From Flaccisagitta enflata (Eukaryota; Chaetognatha; Sagittoidea; Aphragmophora): a stretch of DNA of 64,000 nt. This document shows positions 22,092 to 33,944 of the stretch, in pieces; the first letter of the stretch is position 1; the number at the start of each line of letters is the position of its first letter. The notes under the pieces were generated by a model. The model did not search any database. It was not told the origin of the DNA and worked only from the letters and a program-made list of their open reading frames with translations. The stretch lies in assembly GCA_965153355.1 (NCBI GenBank), contig OZ231126.1, forward strand, positions 68,448,001 to 68,512,000, read 5' to 3'. Both the position numbers and the translations under genes were made by a program.

Positions 22092-23091
22092 TTCTCTCTC
22101 TCCCTTTTTGGGCAGCGGCCCCAAAGGGCCGATGTCCTGTAGGACACAGGGGGGAATTTCCATATGTCCGTCCGTCCTTCCGTCCGTCCCCCCCCATTGG
22201 CCCTCGAAGCCTCAAATCCTCACTCTCAGGCCTAATTTAGTCTCTCTAAGCCCTCAAACCAGCCCTCCAGACCTCAAATCAGCTCTCCAGACCTCATATC
22301 AGCTCTCAAAGCCTCAAATCAGCTCTCTAGGCCTCAAATTTGCTCTCCAGACCTCAGATCAGCAATCAAGGCCTCAAATCAGCGTTCAAGGCCTCAAATC
22401 AGCCCTCCAGGCCTTAAATCTGCCCCTAAGGCCTCAAGCCTGCCCCCAGACTTCAAATCCCGCTTCAATTACCTCAGGACGTCTGGAAATTCCCCCCTGT
22501 GTCCTACAGGACATCGGCCCTTTGGGGCCGCTGCCCTGCTCTCACTCACTACTTCACTTGATCACTCCAAGCAGGGCATCGGGTACCGCTGACCATGTGC
22601 GATCCTTGGATGACTAGTTCTACATTATTGGCCATTTTTTAAGGAGCTTGCCCCTGCCTAGTGTCTAATAACCGGAAAAGGATCTATATCACTACTCTTG
22701 CCCACTCGCACGAGAAATTGAGCTTCAACTGTTTTACTTATATATCGAATCTGTGACCTTGCAGGCAACCCCTTTGGGTTTTACGATCATGTCGTGTATT
22801 GAACCCTCTGTTCACTCATTTGTTTCACTTTTTTCGCATCTTCAGGGCATCGAGGATCCATGGGAATTGAACTTCAAAATGGGCGCTGGCACGAAAGAGA
22901 ACCCGACCATCGTGAGATCCATGTACAACAAACGTCAGATCGCCCACATTTGTCACGAGGACACCACCGCTCCAGTCATCTTCTACGTCTACAAGGGCAT
23001 TCCCACGCGCTGCTCCTGCGGCCATTGGTTCAAATGCCTCGACGCCGAAGAGTACGAGTTTGACGTCCCTGCTCAGCTTCAAGCGCAGTAA
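21193..23091 (+). CDS. COX5B: Cytochrome c oxidase subunit 5B, copy 2
   Basis: Exons 21193-21414 and 22846-23091, phase 0, 155 residues. The presequence contains three tandem APAQRG-type units (7 residues each). The mature part has ENPTIVRSMYNKRQIAHICH and TRCSCGHWFKC; zinc-site spacing as in copy 1. The C-terminus is extended (DAEEYEFDVPAQLQAQ). Same intron position and phase as copy 1, so the pair arose by tandem duplication of the whole gene. The two mature proteins are well diverged, so the duplication is old and both may be functional, perhaps as stage- or tissue-specific isoforms (inference). Confidence 0.93.
21486..22610. mobile_element. Two GGGCAGCGG-family elements plus (CT)n, left arm only
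   Basis: The first element begins at 21,492 (GGGCAGCGGCCCCAAAGG) and closes near 21,930 (CACAGGACATCGGCCC). The second runs about 22,110-22,542 with matching inverted ends. Both have GTCCGTCC spacers and an interior of degenerate 20-bp units (CCTCAAATCAGCCCTCCAGG). A CT-dinucleotide run fills 22,001-22,087. The right-arm intron lacks all of this. Outer edges carry GGTACCGCTGACCATG. Confidence 0.75.
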
Positions 23092-24205
23092 AAAGAAACA
23101 ATGATGATTTCTAATAGGAGATTTTGTTATACGAAAGGTGGGGATTAGGTATCGAGCTGTTGTTGACCCAGAAAAAAACTTTAATTGATGGGATCGATCA
23201 TGGTCAACATCCTCTCCCCGAGCTCGATAATTTGGATTGTGTAACATGCGCGATTCTCAGTTTCTGTTGCTAATAATCAGCGAAACCAATTGTGTAGAAA
23301 TTCTATACACTGTTTTTCTTTCTTTTTTTTTGAGACTGAGTTGTTTATGTAGTAGGGAACGACCATGTATCGCCAAAAAGGTCCTGAGGCGATATGTGTG
23401 TGGCATTTTATCATCATCGTTATTTATTTCGCTGTACGTAATTGCGCAGGTTGATGATTGGATAGTAAACGTCATATGAAACGTCATCGTGATTACAAAT
23501 GACAAAATATTTCGATATTTGAAACGGCGATCTCTGTAGATCTTTGTCTAAACATCAACCTGTTATTTCCCGACCTCCAGATTCCAGGATTTCATTTGGT
23601 TTATTAAAAACTCGGATCCGAGCGGACGCGAATCTCAATTCTGATATTTCCGATATGCCACTCATTCTGTTGACACTAAATTTTCAAAACAGAAACCCAA
23701 CTTCCTTCTTGCGCGCCGCGGCACAGGGGGCGAGAAGAGAAAATAAAGATTTCTGAGGGTTCCAAACGAACTACGTACGCACAAGCGAGGACGACTTTGA
23801 ACAACTTTTGCCCCCCCCCCTACACTTACCCACCTACTTTGCCGTGCTGACAGTTGGGTTCAACATGTAGAACGTGTAGAACGAATGCCAGTTAAAAAGC
23901 CCACTAATTGCTGAAATTACAGTAAAACCTTTTTAAAGTTGTACAACATTTTAACGTAACACCAGGCCATAAATGAATGTAAAGGAGAATAGGTATTGAG
24001 TGGTCATTGACATATATGCATATTAGGCCATTAGACTTGATGAAATTGCGGACGGACTAACAAAAAGGACGAGAGGCGGGGAGCATCCGCGGGAAATTAT
24101 AAAGCCTCCTCCTCCTCCCCCTCCTCCTAATTAGCGCCGTTCGATAATCTAATTGAGGAAACTCGGGGTCCCACCGCACCGGAGATCCATGACCTTCAAA
24201 CGATT
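23092..24205. other. Intergenic DNA after COX5B-2
   Basis: Matches 39,500-43,003 of the right arm apart from a 2.4-kb insertion there; the empty site CTGTAGAT is at 23,534-23,541. No gene seen. A C-run lies at about 23,811-23,820. Confidence 0.6.
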
Positions 24206-24598
24206 AAAACAAGGCCAACACCTTACAAGTCGCGTGCGGTCGGTAAGACTAGGAGCAGTTATGCAAAAGACGCATAAATTTGAAAAAAGCAAACGGTGAC
24301 CAACCAACCGAACGACTGACCGACCGACCGACCGACCAACCAACCAACCAACCAACCAACCAACTGACCAACCGACCAACATAGTGGTTCAAAGATCGAC
24401 CGACCTTACAAGTCGCGTGCGGTCGGTATGCTTAAAGATTAGGAGCAGTTATGCAAAAGACGCCTAAAATTTGAAAAAGCTAACGGCGACCGACCGACCG
24501 ACCGACCGACCGACCGACCAACCGACCGACCGACTGACGGGCCGACCGACTGACGGGCCGACCGACTCAATGAGTCGCTTAGCACGCGACTAAAAGTA
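24206..24598 (-). mobile_element. AGTCGCG-family element with GACC repeats
   Basis: AAAACAAGGCCAACACC start, GCACGCGACTAAAAG end, GACCGACC and CAACCAACC runs inside. A block with ACAAGTCGCGTGCGGTCGG and AGGAGCAGTTATGCAAAAG occurs twice. Both arms have an element at this locus; the right one (39,265-39,496) is shorter. Confidence 0.65.
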
Positions 24599-26085
24599 TC
24601 GAAAACAAGATATTTGAAAACGAGATATTCCTTCGAGTTGGAACCTGATCTTCGCCGTAGATGGAGTAAAACAAGATGATGGAATCAAATTATTTTACAA
24701 GGTTATCAACTCCAGTGCGTCTACGATTGTTTCTCCGCCGTAATGCCCTCTTTGCATTTTATGTACTTTAACTCATTCCATGAAAGGGAAGGGAATTTTG
24801 TCATGGATCATTGTCTTGAGATATCCCCGTCCCGAAAAATGACACTGATTTCGCTCTCCACGAAAAAAAAGAAATGAAGTCTCCGGTTTTACGGCGTCAA
24901 ATTTGGCAAATCAGAATTACTCGAGCCTAATTGACATGACAGGTGTTGGATCCGACGATGAGTTATTTTTTTCGTTTTCCCCTTTCCTCTCTTTTCATTT
25001 TTCTTTGATTTCTCTCCCCCCCCCCCCCCCGTTCCTCTTTATTTCTTTTCCGTTTGACGCCTTGTCGCTTTTTCAATAAGTTTTTGTTTTCTGTCAACTG
25101 TTTCTGTCCCTTTCTCCTGTCTCTGTCATTTTCTTGTGTTTTGTTTTGTTTCTTTGGTTCCTTTTCCGTGTTGGTTCTGTCGTTCTTTCATCTTTTTGCA
25201 CTTTATGTCCTCTCGTCCTTGTTCTTCCTTTGTCCTCGTCCTTGTTCTTCCTTTGTCTGTCTTTTCCTTCTCTCTTTTCCTAAATTCTGTCTCCTACCTT
25301 TTTCTCTGCTTCTTCCTCTTCCTCCACTTTTACTGTATTTCCCTCTTGTCTGTCTTTGAATTCTATTACTGCCTTTCCTCGACATTTTCTGCTGTCAAAG
25401 ATTCTCCGAGGATTTTTTTTTTCTTTTGCGCGCGGGTCTGAAAGAAACGGAATAAACAGCGGCAATATTCGCTCGACTTCCCGGAACCTTGATCTATCAT
25501 AATCCAACCCCTTTGGCGCCTCGACACGATCGAAGTTGTTTACCCTTGTTTATCCCAAGGAAAACGTGCCTGAGATGATCCAGAGGGTCAAGGGTCTTTA
25601 AACTCGTACATAGGGAGTGAAGTTGAAGGCCATTTGTTGTCTTTCTGTCTTCTTTGATCTTCCTCGATATGACATTCTCCTCTTTTTAAATTTGCCAATT
25701 ATGATCTTGTAGTTTCAGTATTTGTAAAAGTAGGCTTACGACGATGGGTTGAAAAAAAAAAAACCTTTTGCCGAGGAATAAATCCTCCTCTGCCGAATGC
25801 GCTTTCACAGCTCGGGCGTTAGAATATGAGAACTGAAAAAAAACACATTGCCACACTGCCTTTGATCAACAACGACAACAACAATAAAAGCTCAACGCTA
25901 CATTAGTCATTTGTGATTTAGAATTTGCTCAAAACCCCCCCCCCCAAAAAAAAAACGAAACACATAAAACTCTAAAAAAAAGTCTTATTCCATTTGAACT
26001 CGATGAGTTCAAACATGCCGTGCCTTAAGGGCCAAATCATCAAGGCCGTTTGTTGGAAGCATTGATAAAGAAAGGAAAGGAAGAA
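24599..26085. other. Intergenic DNA upstream of the kinesin
   Basis: 25,000-25,430 is strongly pyrimidine-biased (CTTCCT, TTTCTC) and produces long shadow frames. The rest is ordinary and conserved in the right arm (37,753-39,260). A kinesin promoter should lie here but I cannot point to an element. Confidence 0.5.
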
Positions 26086-29000
26086 ATGGCGACTTCGAAT
26101 CCGGGATCGCCTCTCACAGTGGCGCTTAGGATTCGACCCATCAGTGAAGAGGTAAAGAATATATGATAGTTATATAGATTCACAACATCCTCGTCCGTCT
26201 AAATTGAATGTTAGTTTGTCCGTCTGTAGACTCATTCCATAGTCAACTGAAGTTTTTTGCATTTTGAAAACGTAGAACCGTCTATACTTATATAACCGCC
26301 AGTGTCTGACAAAGAAGATCAATCAATCATATTTGGTCCCCACTGAATGTGTTGGATTGTCGTCCGGACTGAAGACTCATTCCCATCTGAAGTTCTAGCG
26401 TTTTGAAAACGTTCTTTACACCAGCATAGTGGAACAAAAATTCAGACGTCCCGGCCATACGGCTGTTGTTATCTGCCTGGGGGCACTACCATTTCATCTG
26501 TAAACCATCGCCGTAACTGCCAGTTTATAGCTGTAAACGAAGGATGTTGTTCAGGGTTGTATCGGTGCTAATGCGACAATCGGGGCACAGTGACTACGGA
26601 CCTCGCTCTTGAGGGATCCAGACTTGTAGTGTCGATCACGGCACATGTCGCCTATTAATCAATCGCTCAAACTTTATTATCAGGAAATCGATCGTGGAGG
26701 GTCAATCACGGCACATGCCGCCAATCAATCAATCACTCAACCTTTATTATCAGGAAATCGATCGCGGAGGGTCTATCACGGCACACGCGGCGCTGGATCA
26801 GACGATGGTGGTGTTGTTGGATCCCTCCGACGACCCCGACGATATCCTCCGTCAAAACCGAAACCGCGAGAAGCAGTACATGTTCGATTATGTCTTTGAT
26901 GCCATCGCCACCCAAGAGGAAGTCTATGAAAAAACTACCAAAGGTATCTTAAGAGTCGAGACGAACCTCTGTGCGATTGGATTTACTGTCAAAACGAAAT
27001 TTCTTTTGTACCCTGCACATGAGGGAGCAAAAACATATAAGTATTTGGAACCGCGAGTAGTCTCTTAACAATACCTTCATTAACGGTGAATTTTTTTATC
27101 AGGGGGAAGTGGAAAGGAAAAAATCGTCAATTTTCAAAATGGAAAATATACAATTTTTTCTGTTTGGGCAGGTAGACCAACTTTCTGGCTGCACGTTTTG
27201 CGGGTTTGTTGACCTTAATGGGCTGGGGTTGGGCTGGGGCAGGGGTACAAACCCCTAGAGGCAATTTTTTTGCAAAAAATAAAGATGGGCTCATTCCAAA
27301 TTTTCTGAAACGTCCAAATATCAAATCTTCAAAAAATCATTTTTTTTTACCAAATCGCCAAAAATTTTCTAAGTTCTGGGTTCAATGGGGTAGGGTGGGG
27401 TGGTAAAGATGTAAAAAAAATGACCAAAAAAGTATAGCTCATCTAATTCCAAATTGTATAAAACGTCTAAATTCCATAGTGTCAAAACAACTTTTTTTGA
27501 TGGAATATGACGATTTTTTTTCTAAGTCTTGAGTTTCTGTCTATTGTCTTAATGTCAGAAACTTCTGATATTTTACTCTTAGGCTTATTTTCTACTGGTT
27601 TTGTCACATGGAATGGCCATTATGGCAAAGGTGGGAAAATTCATGGATGAGGAAGGTATATTACAAGTCAGAGCTTGATTCTTTTGTTCAGTAGGGTAAA
27701 TATGGGGGTGTGACAAACGTGTGACAATTATTTGTTCAAGCGTCTTAATGTCAGAAACTCTTGCAACTGCGCAAACAAAGTCAAAAACGGAACCTAACTA
27801 TGTCCAATTATTTTCAAGTGCCTCATGCGCCTTCACACTACACGATCAAAAACATTGCAGCAATTTAAAAATGCCGTGTCAATGTATTGGGCATTGATTT
27901 GCGCACTTGTCAGGTGTCATAGAAATTTTGTATTTTTTGGTCAAGACGCAGACAGTTGGAAGTCGCTTTAATAGTTGTTTTGACAGAAACAGTTACAGGT
28001 TTTTGGCTAGTATTACTCAAAAAGAACTTATAGGGTAGAATGGGGGCTGAAACTTGGTAAGTATTCCATCATTATCGATAAATATTAGGCAAATTTGCCT
28101 GATCACGCTAAGATCACGCCTTTTTTGACCAATTTTAAGCATGAATTGAAGGGCAAGATGAGGAAAATTTCATGGAATAGTGCCACATGTGTCCCGGAAA
28201 TTACCAATAAGATCGTGTTTTATCATTTTGAACAAAAATATAGCCTCTTGGTACTTACAGCACTGCCTATTTTGTAGTAACAATACCTTTAAAGCTACTT
28301 CCGCCTGACTAAAAAAATCACCTAACACAACATATCATGATCAACAAAGCAAAAATCTCAAATGTTCTCTCCACGACAACACTTCTGTTTTTAGGTCTCA
28401 TCAGTTGGGTCGTAAATGGATATAACGCGACGGTGTTCGCGTATGGCGCGACTGGATGTGGGAAAACCTACACCATGTTAGGCAATGAAGATAGTCCCGG
28501 GATCATGGCTAGAACGCTCAACGATTTGTTCCTTGAAATGAATAAAAACGCCGATAATAGATATCAGGTGTGGAGGACAACTTTTACACCGAGTGAAGGA
28601 AATTTAGACTGATTTTATACTTTTAGTGGTACTGAGAGCTTAAATTCTATAATTTCAGCAGAAATTTATACTAAGTGGGTGCTATTGTATATTCCTAGCT
28701 GAACTTTACGTTATAGATTCTTTTGATGACAAGTAATGACCAGTTTACACAATTTACGTTGAGTTCTGTAATGCTTGATGCTCGTTGCAGGTGACAATGT
28801 CTTATTTCGAGTTATACAACGAGATGATCCGGGATCTCCTCAACCCATCGTCCGGTTTGCTTGACCTTCGCGAGGACAACAAAGGTAGAAACGTGGTAGT
28901 AGGTCTGAGCGAGGTAGAAGCCGCCTCTACTGAGGATATCATGGCGATGCTCGTACAGGGTAACGAAGAAAGAACGCAAGAGCCCACCGCCGCTAATCTC

Positions 29001-30883
29001 ACTTCTTCCAGGTGAGAACAATTTATGACAAAGACTGAAATGAGTACCAGTAATGGCGACTGTCGCCGTGAGGAAAAAAGTCGTAAGCATTGGTCACTTT
29101 TCACCATGTTTTTATCTTAAGTCACTGAATTTTTTGTTATTTGTTACATTAAATCAAAAGCAATTGTATGTATTGATTGCACTGAAAATCAGACAAAAAT
29201 AGGACTGAGCCAAATGAGTTAGATGAGCTAAAATATTCAAAACATTTCAACCAGACAACCAGCTTTGCTCACTGACATACAGCGTCCCCAAGTTAGCTAC
29301 TTAGTAGCTAGATCTGGATAGTAATTGAGGTACTTTGGATAGTAAAAAAATGATCTGGATACCAGCTATCAATCTAGCTACTAAATGAAATTTTTTCTGG
29401 ATAGTGTTAGCTACTAACTACCCATGTTGGCAAAAGCTGGTATTTTCCGTACTTTTCAGTCATTTCGATAAAAGGACGTCCTGACCTCGTTTGAATCACC
29501 CCTACCTGTTTTCTGATATGGCACTTCACTCTAGGTTTGTATCACATATCCTCAGTGTCAAAATTGAGAACTGCCGAAGTTATCCTTTTTGGGCAGCGAC
29601 CCCAAAGGGACAATGTCCTGTAGGACACAGGGGGGAATTTCCATGTGTCTGTCCATACGTCCGTACATCCCCCTCCCAAGCATCTCAAGCCTGAAATTCC
29701 TATAGAATAACATGGGAAACTGATAAAATGCTAACTTTCCATTATTTTACTTTCCATCTATGGAAAATTGATGAAATTTGAAAAAAATATGAAATTCCTT
29801 CTTTTTGCATCCATGGAAAATTGATGAAATTTGAAAAAAATATCAAATTTCCATTGAATTACAAATTTCCATTGGGCAAATTGATGAGAAATTGAAAAAA
29901 AATGCAATTCTGAATATCATGGAATATTGTCCAAAAGCCTCTAATCTGTCCTCTCAGGATGTATGGAAATCCCCTCTGTGTCCTACCGGACATCGGCCCT
30001 TTGGGGCTGCTGCCCTACTCTTACTTCACTTCTTCAGTGTCAAAATTGCCTTCCCACATCTAATGCCACCGTTGAACGACTATTTAGTGTCGTGGGGGTA
30101 ATCAAGATCAAACTCAGAAATCGTTTAGCCATCTATATGGTTGAGGGAATTCTTGCAACTCAATATGGTTTGAAGAGACGCAACGAAGCTTGCGCAAACA
30201 TGATTATCCTTTCCTCAATGCTCGCAAAATTCAACGGCAGTATGTACAGTTTCAAAGTTACTGAACCACATGGTTAAAGGGACATGACAAATGCCAACAC
30301 TGATTCACAAGAAGTAGACGCTGCCAATGAAAATGCAGATATTATTGACATTGGAGATGATTCTGATCGGCGTGTTATAGGCCCTTTTTTTCCCTCCAAA
30401 ATATTGACGTCTTACTCATTTTTGAGAGAATTAAAACAGTTAACACGGACGCTTCGCGGAAATAAGAAAGCCAAAGCCAAAAGCAGACGGGAAAATCAAT
30501 CTTGAAGTTTTTCTACTTTTTCTTCAACTTAAAAATCGAACATTGTTGCAACTAAAAATTTTCCTGACTGTTGTGGGTAGCTCCTTCATTTAAGCTCTTG
30601 CAGCGGTCTCATTATGAACTGATGGGTGTTGAATGACATGGAAGCACTTCTTGGGAAGCTTATCTTTATCACCAATCGAGAGATATGTCCTGCCTCAAAA
30701 CCGTGGCGAGATTTGGGGCCATATTTTGGTGCGAGTTCTGGCCCTAATTACCATTCTTCTTCATAGTGATGAGCCAGATCTTGCTTAAAAGACAACAGTG
30801 CAATTTGGGAGGGAATACTGAGCCAGATCGCGTGTGTTGTTCTCACTCCAGAACCTGTGAAATCTCTCTCTCTCTCTCTCTCT

Positions 30884-30930
<47 letters not shown>

Positions 30931-33911
30931 ATTTTTTTTCTTTTTCTTTTTCTTTTTCTTTTTCTTTTTCTTTTTTTTTTCTTTTTCTTCGTTTTCTTTT
31001 TCATTTTCTTTTTTTTTCTATTCCTTTTTTTTTTTCTTCTTCTTCTTTTTTTTCTTCTCTTTTTCTTCTACTTCTTTTTCTTTTCAGTTGCAGACACGCT
31101 TTGTCTGTCCTTTGGTCCGTTGGTCCACTGGTCTGTTTTTCCCTCAGTCTGTTGGTCTGTCAGTCTGTCATGCTTAAGTTGTCACGCTCAAGTTGAAAAT
31201 GCAAAAGACGCACATTTATGATGCTACAGTTGGAATTGTTTGTGCGTGAGTTCTAGGGAGGTTGAGGGTGTGGTCGGGAACCCAACCCCCATAAACTACA
31301 CCTTCCTTATCAACCAGCATACACTCAAACATCTAAGATTCTCATTTTCCCACTTTTTGGGCAGCGGCCCCAAAGGGGACAAAGTCCTGTAGAACACAGA
31401 GGGACTTTTGTTTGTCCGTCCGTTTGTTAGTCCCCCCAGGCCCTCTTAGGCCTGGAATCTGCCCTCTCATGCCTGAAATCTGCCCTCTCAGGCTTGAAAT
31501 ATGCCCTCTCAGGCCTTGAATCTGCTTTCTCAGGCCTTGAATCTGCACTTTCAGGCCTGAAATCTGCCTGAAATCTGCCTGAAATCTGAGAGATTGATTG
31601 ATAGAAGGAGAGAAAGAGAGGATAGATTATGATATCACCTAAATGAGGATCGCGATCTGGGGCGATTTTTAGCCCTCCATCTAGTACTGTTGTCTTCATA
31701 GAAGATAGAGCCTATAAAGATGAAAAGAGATCTAGCTTGCTTTTCATGGCCCAGATCTCTTAACCCAGATAGAGCACCAAAATATGGGGCCAAATCGCGG
31801 GGCTGTTTTAAAGAAGGATATACCTGCCAATCGAATGAGTGAATGAACGAATGAAAATTTTTAAATTTTGCTCCTCCAAAGATGAAATATTGCCTTGCTT
31901 TTTTGTGTTTTTTTGATCAAATTTGCCAACATTGTGACTATGTTAATTTGTCTCTTCCTTGTCTCCAGATATATTTGTATACCCTGTAGTACAAATGTTA
32001 TGTCTGGATAGTAATCTAGATAATAAGGGGATAAATTCAGCTACTACCTAGATAGTAACAGCGCTCAAGTTGGATAGTAGCTCCAAAGATCATCTGGGGA
32101 CACTGCTGACATATTCTCAGGTATTTGCATGCTTAAGTCAAAACATTGATTTATTTATCCTATTTAAAATCAGAGAAAAAGAGCAAGCTGAATGAGAAAT
32201 ACTTAAAAACGCCCTCAAAGATGAGCAGCTCTGCTCACTGACATGTTTTTTTTATTTGCTTGCTTAAACAAATATGAAAATATTTATTTATTTATAGATA
32301 TAAAATCAGAAAGAATTGACTGAACTAAATGAGCTAAATTAGCTAAAATGCTAAAAAAACGCCCTAATGGGTGAGCAGCTGTGCTCATAAACATGTTTTT
32401 TTGTGTTTGCATGCTCAAGTAAACACAAATACACTCTTTTATTGATCCTACACAAAATCATAAAAAATCAAAAAAAGATTCCATTTGAATTCTTTGTAAA
32501 TAAATCTTTAAAAAATCATAGCGCGAAAAATATTTGTCGTAGAGCATTCTGCTTGGCGCCAAATGAAAGAGAATTATCAAATTTACTTACCCTATCAATT
32601 TTATCGGAAGCCACATTCGATCGGTGAAGATTCACAACTTCTGCATAAGAAAAGGAAAACCCTGTATCTCTCGAATATGTCAAAAAGTCGAAGACAGACT
32701 TCGACTTTTTTCCCGATAAGTTCTTTCATGAATTCATTTGGGCTTGTGCGGTCGCGTGGTTGCGATAAAACTGCAGTCTGCAGATATTGACCGCTTCTAT
32801 TTCCAACTTCGCTGTTCATTGAATCAGCGAGACTGCGATTAAGAGCGTGTTTCTACTGACGAAAAAAACGCGTTTGTTCCCCTTAAAACGCGTTCACAGC
32901 GTTCACAGAGCGGGCCTGTCAATGGAGTGAGTATAGCGCTGAGGAGCAAGTGAGTTGTGTGAGCGAACAAACGTAGCGAGCGACCGAATGGCCCATTACA
33001 AACGCGATTGTTTGCGACTTGACACGCGCCCTACATCTCTTCGAAAAATCATTTTCTCTCCAGGTCCCACGCGATTCTACAAGTGAGCGTCCGCCAGCAA
33101 AGTCGCATACGGGACACCAACTCGCAAGTCAAAGTAGGGCGATTGTTCTTGATCGATTTGGCGGGTTCCGAACGCGCCGCTCACACTAAAAACCGCGGCA
33201 AGCGAATGGTCGAAGGAGCTCATATCAACAGAAGTCTTTTGGCGCTGGGCAACTGCATCAACGCGCTGGTGGAAAAGGGACCGAAAGCCTACGTTAATTA
33301 CAGGTGCTTTTGCTTAGAGTTAGACTTGTTGTTGTCGTTGTATTGACGTTTGTTTGTAGATGGTGAAATATTGGATGGGAAGGCGAGCGTTGCTTAAGCC
33401 AAACCGAGCATCAACGCTTTAGGAAAAATTGAAGATAATTTTGTTGTTGTTGTTGTTGTTGTTGTTGATGGTGTTGTTGATGGTGTTGTTGTTGATGGTG
33501 TTGTTGTTGATGGTGTTGTTGTTGTTGTGTTGGTGTTGTTGTGTTGATGGTGTTGTGTTGATGGTGTTGTGTTGAGGGTGGTGTTGCCGGTGTTGGTGTG
33601 TTGATGTTAGTTTACTATTTAGTCGAAGTATCTCTCTATGTCTATTGCAGGTGCTTGTTCTTGAATGTGTTTCTGTTGTTGTTGTTGTTGTTGTTGTATT
33701 GACGTTAGTTAATTGTTAAGTCAAAGTATCCGCTTACATCTTTTCCTTATCTCATTCGACCTCAAAAAGGGATTCAAAACTGACGAGGTTGCTGAAAGAT
33801 TCTCTGGGCGGCAATTCGATGACGGTTATGATCGCGCACATATCACCAGCCTCGCAACATTTTGAAGAATCGCGGAACACGCTTTTGTACGCGGATCGAG
33901 CGAAGAACATC
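26086..33911 (+). CDS. KIF19: KIF19-type kinesin-8 motor (truncated by N gap)
   Basis: Six exons: 26086-26151, 26754-26943, 28395-28567, 28791-29011, 33064-33303, 33770-33911; 344 residues before the gap. Motor landmarks: LRIRPISEE at the start; P-loop GATGCGKT (residues 103-110) in [20 protein letters not shown]; switch I TSSRSH across exons 4-5; switch II DLAGSE (248-253); [39 protein letters not shown] at the gap. RTQEPTAAN before switch I matches KIF19 better than KIF18. KIF19 controls cilium length by depolymerising microtubules at ciliary tips. A WVV(N) insertion sits just before GYNATVF. The neck and tail are missing. Large intron 4 (4 kb) hosts a hAT element. Confidence 0.85.
26634..26790. 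repeat. 69-bp tandem repeat covering the kinesin exon 2 acceptor
   Basis: Three staggered copies (about 26,634, 26,703, 26,772) share TATTATCAGGAAATCGATCG and ATCACGGCACA blocks. The last copy is the real exon 2 start ([11 protein letters not shown]). One upstream copy (acceptor near 26,684) carries an equivalent AG. The right-arm homology stops exactly at the first copy. Confidence 0.8.
27098..27410. mobile_element. Dispersed repeat in kinesin intron 2
   Basis: GGGGAAGTGGAAA, TCTGGCTGCACGTTTTG and GGTACAAACCCCT blocks match 12,440-12,490 plus 13,690-13,960, where a second element interrupts it. No coding capacity. The remaining intron (27,411-28,394) is AT-rich with nothing recognised. Confidence 0.6.
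29280..32105. mobile_element. hAT transposon remnant, 2.8 kb, 8-bp duplication
   Basis: Ends CAGCGTCCCCA and TGGGGACACTG are hAT-like, flanked by CTGACATA at 29,272-29,279 and 32,106-32,113. Subterminal regions share TAGCTAC/GGATAGT motifs. Inside are a transposase C-terminal fragment, GGGCAGCGG-family insertions (about 29,591-30,013 and from 31,358), a CT run (30,868-30,928), T-rich low complexity (30,930-31,085) and a GTTGCAGACACGCTTTGTC hairpin module (31,086). The element is not autonomous. Confidence 0.85.
30041..30277 (+). pseudogene. hAT transposase C-terminal (dimerisation) fragment
   Basis: The frame encodes [20 protein letters not shown] then KLRNRL, the signature of the hAT C-terminal dimerisation region (S-N-A-x-V-E-R-x-F-S, then K-x-x-L-R-N-R-L). 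Only about 75 residues survive; upstream the frame runs into the end of a GGGCAGCGG element. After the TAA at 30,275 an in-frame ATG opens a further 73-residue acidic/basic frame (30,284-30,505) that may be the old C-terminus. Confidence 0.8.
32114..33063. other. Distal kinesin intron 4
   Basis: Contains repeats of GAGCAGCTCTGCTCA, a CTGCTTGGCGCCAAATGAAAG block (32,549) shared with 33,945, a small palindrome AAAAAGTCGAAGACAGACTT (32,679) and, at 32,845-33,030, a reverse copy of the element that forms RPUSD2 intron 6. Confidence 0.55.
33435..33700. repeat. (GTT)n-type simple repeat in kinesin intron 5
   Basis: GTTGTTGTTG with GATGGTGTT interruptions, then a second GTT run near 33,674-33,697. 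Part of the intron (33,620-33,680) resembles its own start. Confidence 0.85.
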
Positions 33912-33944
33912 NNNNNNNNNNNNNNNNNNNNNNNNNNNNNNNNN
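33912..33944. other. Assembly gap, 33 N
   Basis: The run of N begins inside kinesin exon 6 right after the Ile codon of RAKNI and ends at the start of an inverted repeat. It is the only gap and lies in the spacer between the two arms. Confidence 0.99.

Larger units (their letters stand above)
1..26633. repeat. Left arm of giant inverted duplication
   Basis: This segment matches the reverse complement of about 37,077 to 64,000 across seven gene loci in the same internal order. Paired landmarks: ABT1 exon 2 (1226 with 59,454), RPUSD2 start (4282 with 56,146), MRPS17 start (17,721 with 47,762), COX5B-2 start (21,193 with 44,042), kinesin start (26,086 with 37,752). The homology breaks just before kinesin exon 2. 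Arm lengths between landmarks differ because each arm carries private mobile-element insertions. Confidence 0.93.

Noticed and set aside
25054-25441. Cys/Phe/Leu-rich frames resembling membrane proteins (also 38,492-38,805, 2187-2746, 57,026-57,536)
   Set aside because: They arise from pyrimidine-rich intergenic DNA, occur in several frames at once and differ by frameshifts between the arms.
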